Positions 10,609 through 11,600 of a stretch of DNA of 11,600 nucleotides are shown in pieces. This DNA comes from Thioalkalivibrio sp. (lineage in GTDB: Bacteria; Pseudomonadota; Gammaproteobacteria; Ectothiorhodospirales; Ectothiorhodospiraceae). Every line of letters begins with the position of its first letter. Position 1 is the first letter of the stretch. The notes beneath the pieces are model-generated. The model was not told the DNA's origin and made no database searches. It worked only from the letters and a program-made list of their open reading frames with translations. Where the stretch lies: the NCBI GenBank assembly GCA_007133115.1, contig SLNI01000136.1, positions 1 to 11,600 of the forward strand. Reading direction: 5' to 3'. Position numbers and translations under genes: made by a program.

Positions 10609-11600
10609 ATGATCAATTCGATTAGCGTTCTTTTCGTTACCGGGAATCCGGATACCGCAGGCCGGGTGATCGGCCGCATCCGTTTTCGCGGACGCGCGGT
10701 ACGCGCCAAGCAGGCCGGGAACCTTCGCGATATCGAGCGGCTCCTGCAGAATTACCGCTTCGAAGCCATCCTGCTGGTGGATCAGGAACTGGAAATCGCG
10801 CTTTCCGATCTGAACGAAGTCCTCTACCGGCGTGGACGGGTCACTCCGATCATCGTGATGACGGAGCAACCGGAGGAGGATCGTGCGGGCATTCTGGATA
10901 CCGGTGCTTTCGCGGCGGTAGGCATGGACTGCGATGATCTCGCCGCCGCGCTGGTCCTCAAGGCGGTCGGCCACCTCTCCCGGAATCGGGAGCTGAATCA
11001 TATGCGCACCAAGCTGCAGGATGCGGACCGACGCTACCTGATCATGCTCGACAGCTCGCGATATCCCATCGCATGTTTCAATCGGGATACCGCGATCTAT
11101 GCCAACGATGCTTGGCGGGCCTGCTTCGAGATCCAGCTATCGGAAAGCCTGGAAACCATCCAGCTGCCCCAGCTGGTCGCCCCGGAGCGGCGCGACGAAC
11201 TCAATGCGCTGCTGCGCGAGCTGAACGAGCAGGACGAAAGCACCGAGGGCTTCGAGACCCTGAGTCTTCGGACCCGGAACGGGCATGACTTCGAAGCGGA
11301 TGTCGTGATCAACCAGGTGATCATCGACGGCGATGTCTGCACGGTCGTCCATCTCTCTGCCGCTGGCTCTGCGGCGCTGGAGGAACCGCATGAGCCGCTG
11401 CGGCAGCAGAGGGTGGAGACGCCGGGCCTGGGACGCGACACCAGCCCACCGCGAGCCCTCGGGCAGCAACGTCAACCCGCACCGACCGAGGCCCCGGCCG
11501 CCCGCACGGTACCACCTGAATCCGCACCCGAGGCACCGGAACCGGAAATCGAAACGGCTCCCGAACCGGCGCCTCCTCCGGCTGCTGCGCCCCCGCCCCC
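10609..11600 (+). CDS. Degenerate receiver-PAS protein with Pro/Ala/Glu-rich linker, FimX-like N-terminal half (3' end outside window)
   Basis: An open frame of 330 codons runs off the window. Residues 5-125 look like a response-regulator receiver fold (I-S-V-L-F-V strand, F-E-A-I-L-L-V-D58 strand, I-I-V-M-T85 strand). However, the acidic pair after strand 1 is T-G and the lysine after strand 5 is missing. D58 and T85 align with the phospho-acceptor and switch positions. A short helical linker (125-145) leads into a PAS domain (about 142-252; L-D-S-S-R-Y-P-I-A-C-F-N and I-Y-A-N-D-A-W). From about 255 the sequence is low-complexity Pro/Ala/Glu/Gln. Layout and wording recall Pseudomonas FimX (REC-PAS-GGDEF-EAL, type IV pili), but no GGDEF or EAL is visible here. 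The ATG has AGGA 8 nt upstream. It is divergent from prmB. Confidence 0.75.
   Translation, partial: MINSISVLFVTGNPDTAGRVIGRIRFRGRAVRAKQAGNLRDIERLLQNYRFEAILLVDQELEIALSDLNEVLYRRGRVTPIIVMTEQPEEDRAGILDTGAFAAVGMDCDDLAAALVLKAVGHLSRNRELNHMRTKLQDADRRYLIMLDSSRYPIACFNRDTAIYANDAWRACFEIQLSESLETIQLPQLVAPERRDELNALLRELNEQDESTEGFETLSLRTRNGHDFEADVVINQVIIDGDVCTVVHLSAAGSAALEEPHEPLRQQRVETPGLGRDTSPPRALGQQRQPAPTEAPAARTVPPESAPEAPEPEIETAPEPAPPPAAAPPP

Noticed and set aside
10573..11475. Minus-strand open frames opposite the receiver/PAS gene
   Set aside because: The plus-strand frame is uninterrupted, has a ribosome binding site and shows receiver and PAS features; the reverse frames show nothing recognisable.

Overview
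The window is a GC-rich bacterial chromosomal segment, almost entirely coding. The proteins are very close to gammaproteobacterial homologues of GreA, CarA/CarB, DapB, AroC, PrmB and YhbY. The carAB-greA-yhbY and prmB-aroC-transporter neighbourhoods also recall Pseudomonas and related groups. With high GC and a rhodanese gene, a Chromatiales/Ectothiorhodospiraceae-type gammaproteobacterium is plausible, but the genus cannot be fixed from the sequence alone.

Left block (1-6439). YhbY (+, 62-373) converges on and overlaps greA. On the minus strand, carA, carB and greA form a tight unit: 48 nt between carA and carB, and an ATGA overlap between carB and greA. A sigma70-like promoter candidate lies upstream of carA. 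Upstream of that is dapB, whose leader region holds a 39-bp interrupted inverted repeat. The first 20 bases may hold the start of a leftward gene (rlmE by synteny).

Middle block (6440-8839). An HcaT-like major facilitator transporter follows aroC (chorismate synthase) on the minus strand. In the genomes I remember, dapB follows dnaJ. Here it follows aroC-transporter, so two conserved blocks appear to be joined at about 6265-6439.

Right block (8840-11600). A single-domain rhodanese gene (+) sits between prmB and aroC, which are adjacent or nearly so in many gammaproteobacteria, and a strong predicted RNA hairpin lies in its leader. prmB (minus) is divergent from a large rightward gene that runs off the window. 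That gene encodes a degenerate receiver domain, a PAS domain and a Pro/Ala/Glu-rich linker, resembling the N-terminal half of FimX-type c-di-GMP proteins.

Together the genes cover pyrimidine/arginine precursor synthesis (carAB), lysine/peptidoglycan precursor synthesis (dapB), the shikimate end-point (aroC), transcription rescue (greA) and ribosome assembly or modification (yhbY, prmB). I found no mobile element, CRISPR array, tRNA, rRNA or defence system. The parts most worth a second look are the FimX-like gene, the rhodanese insertion with its leader hairpin, and the structured dapB leader.
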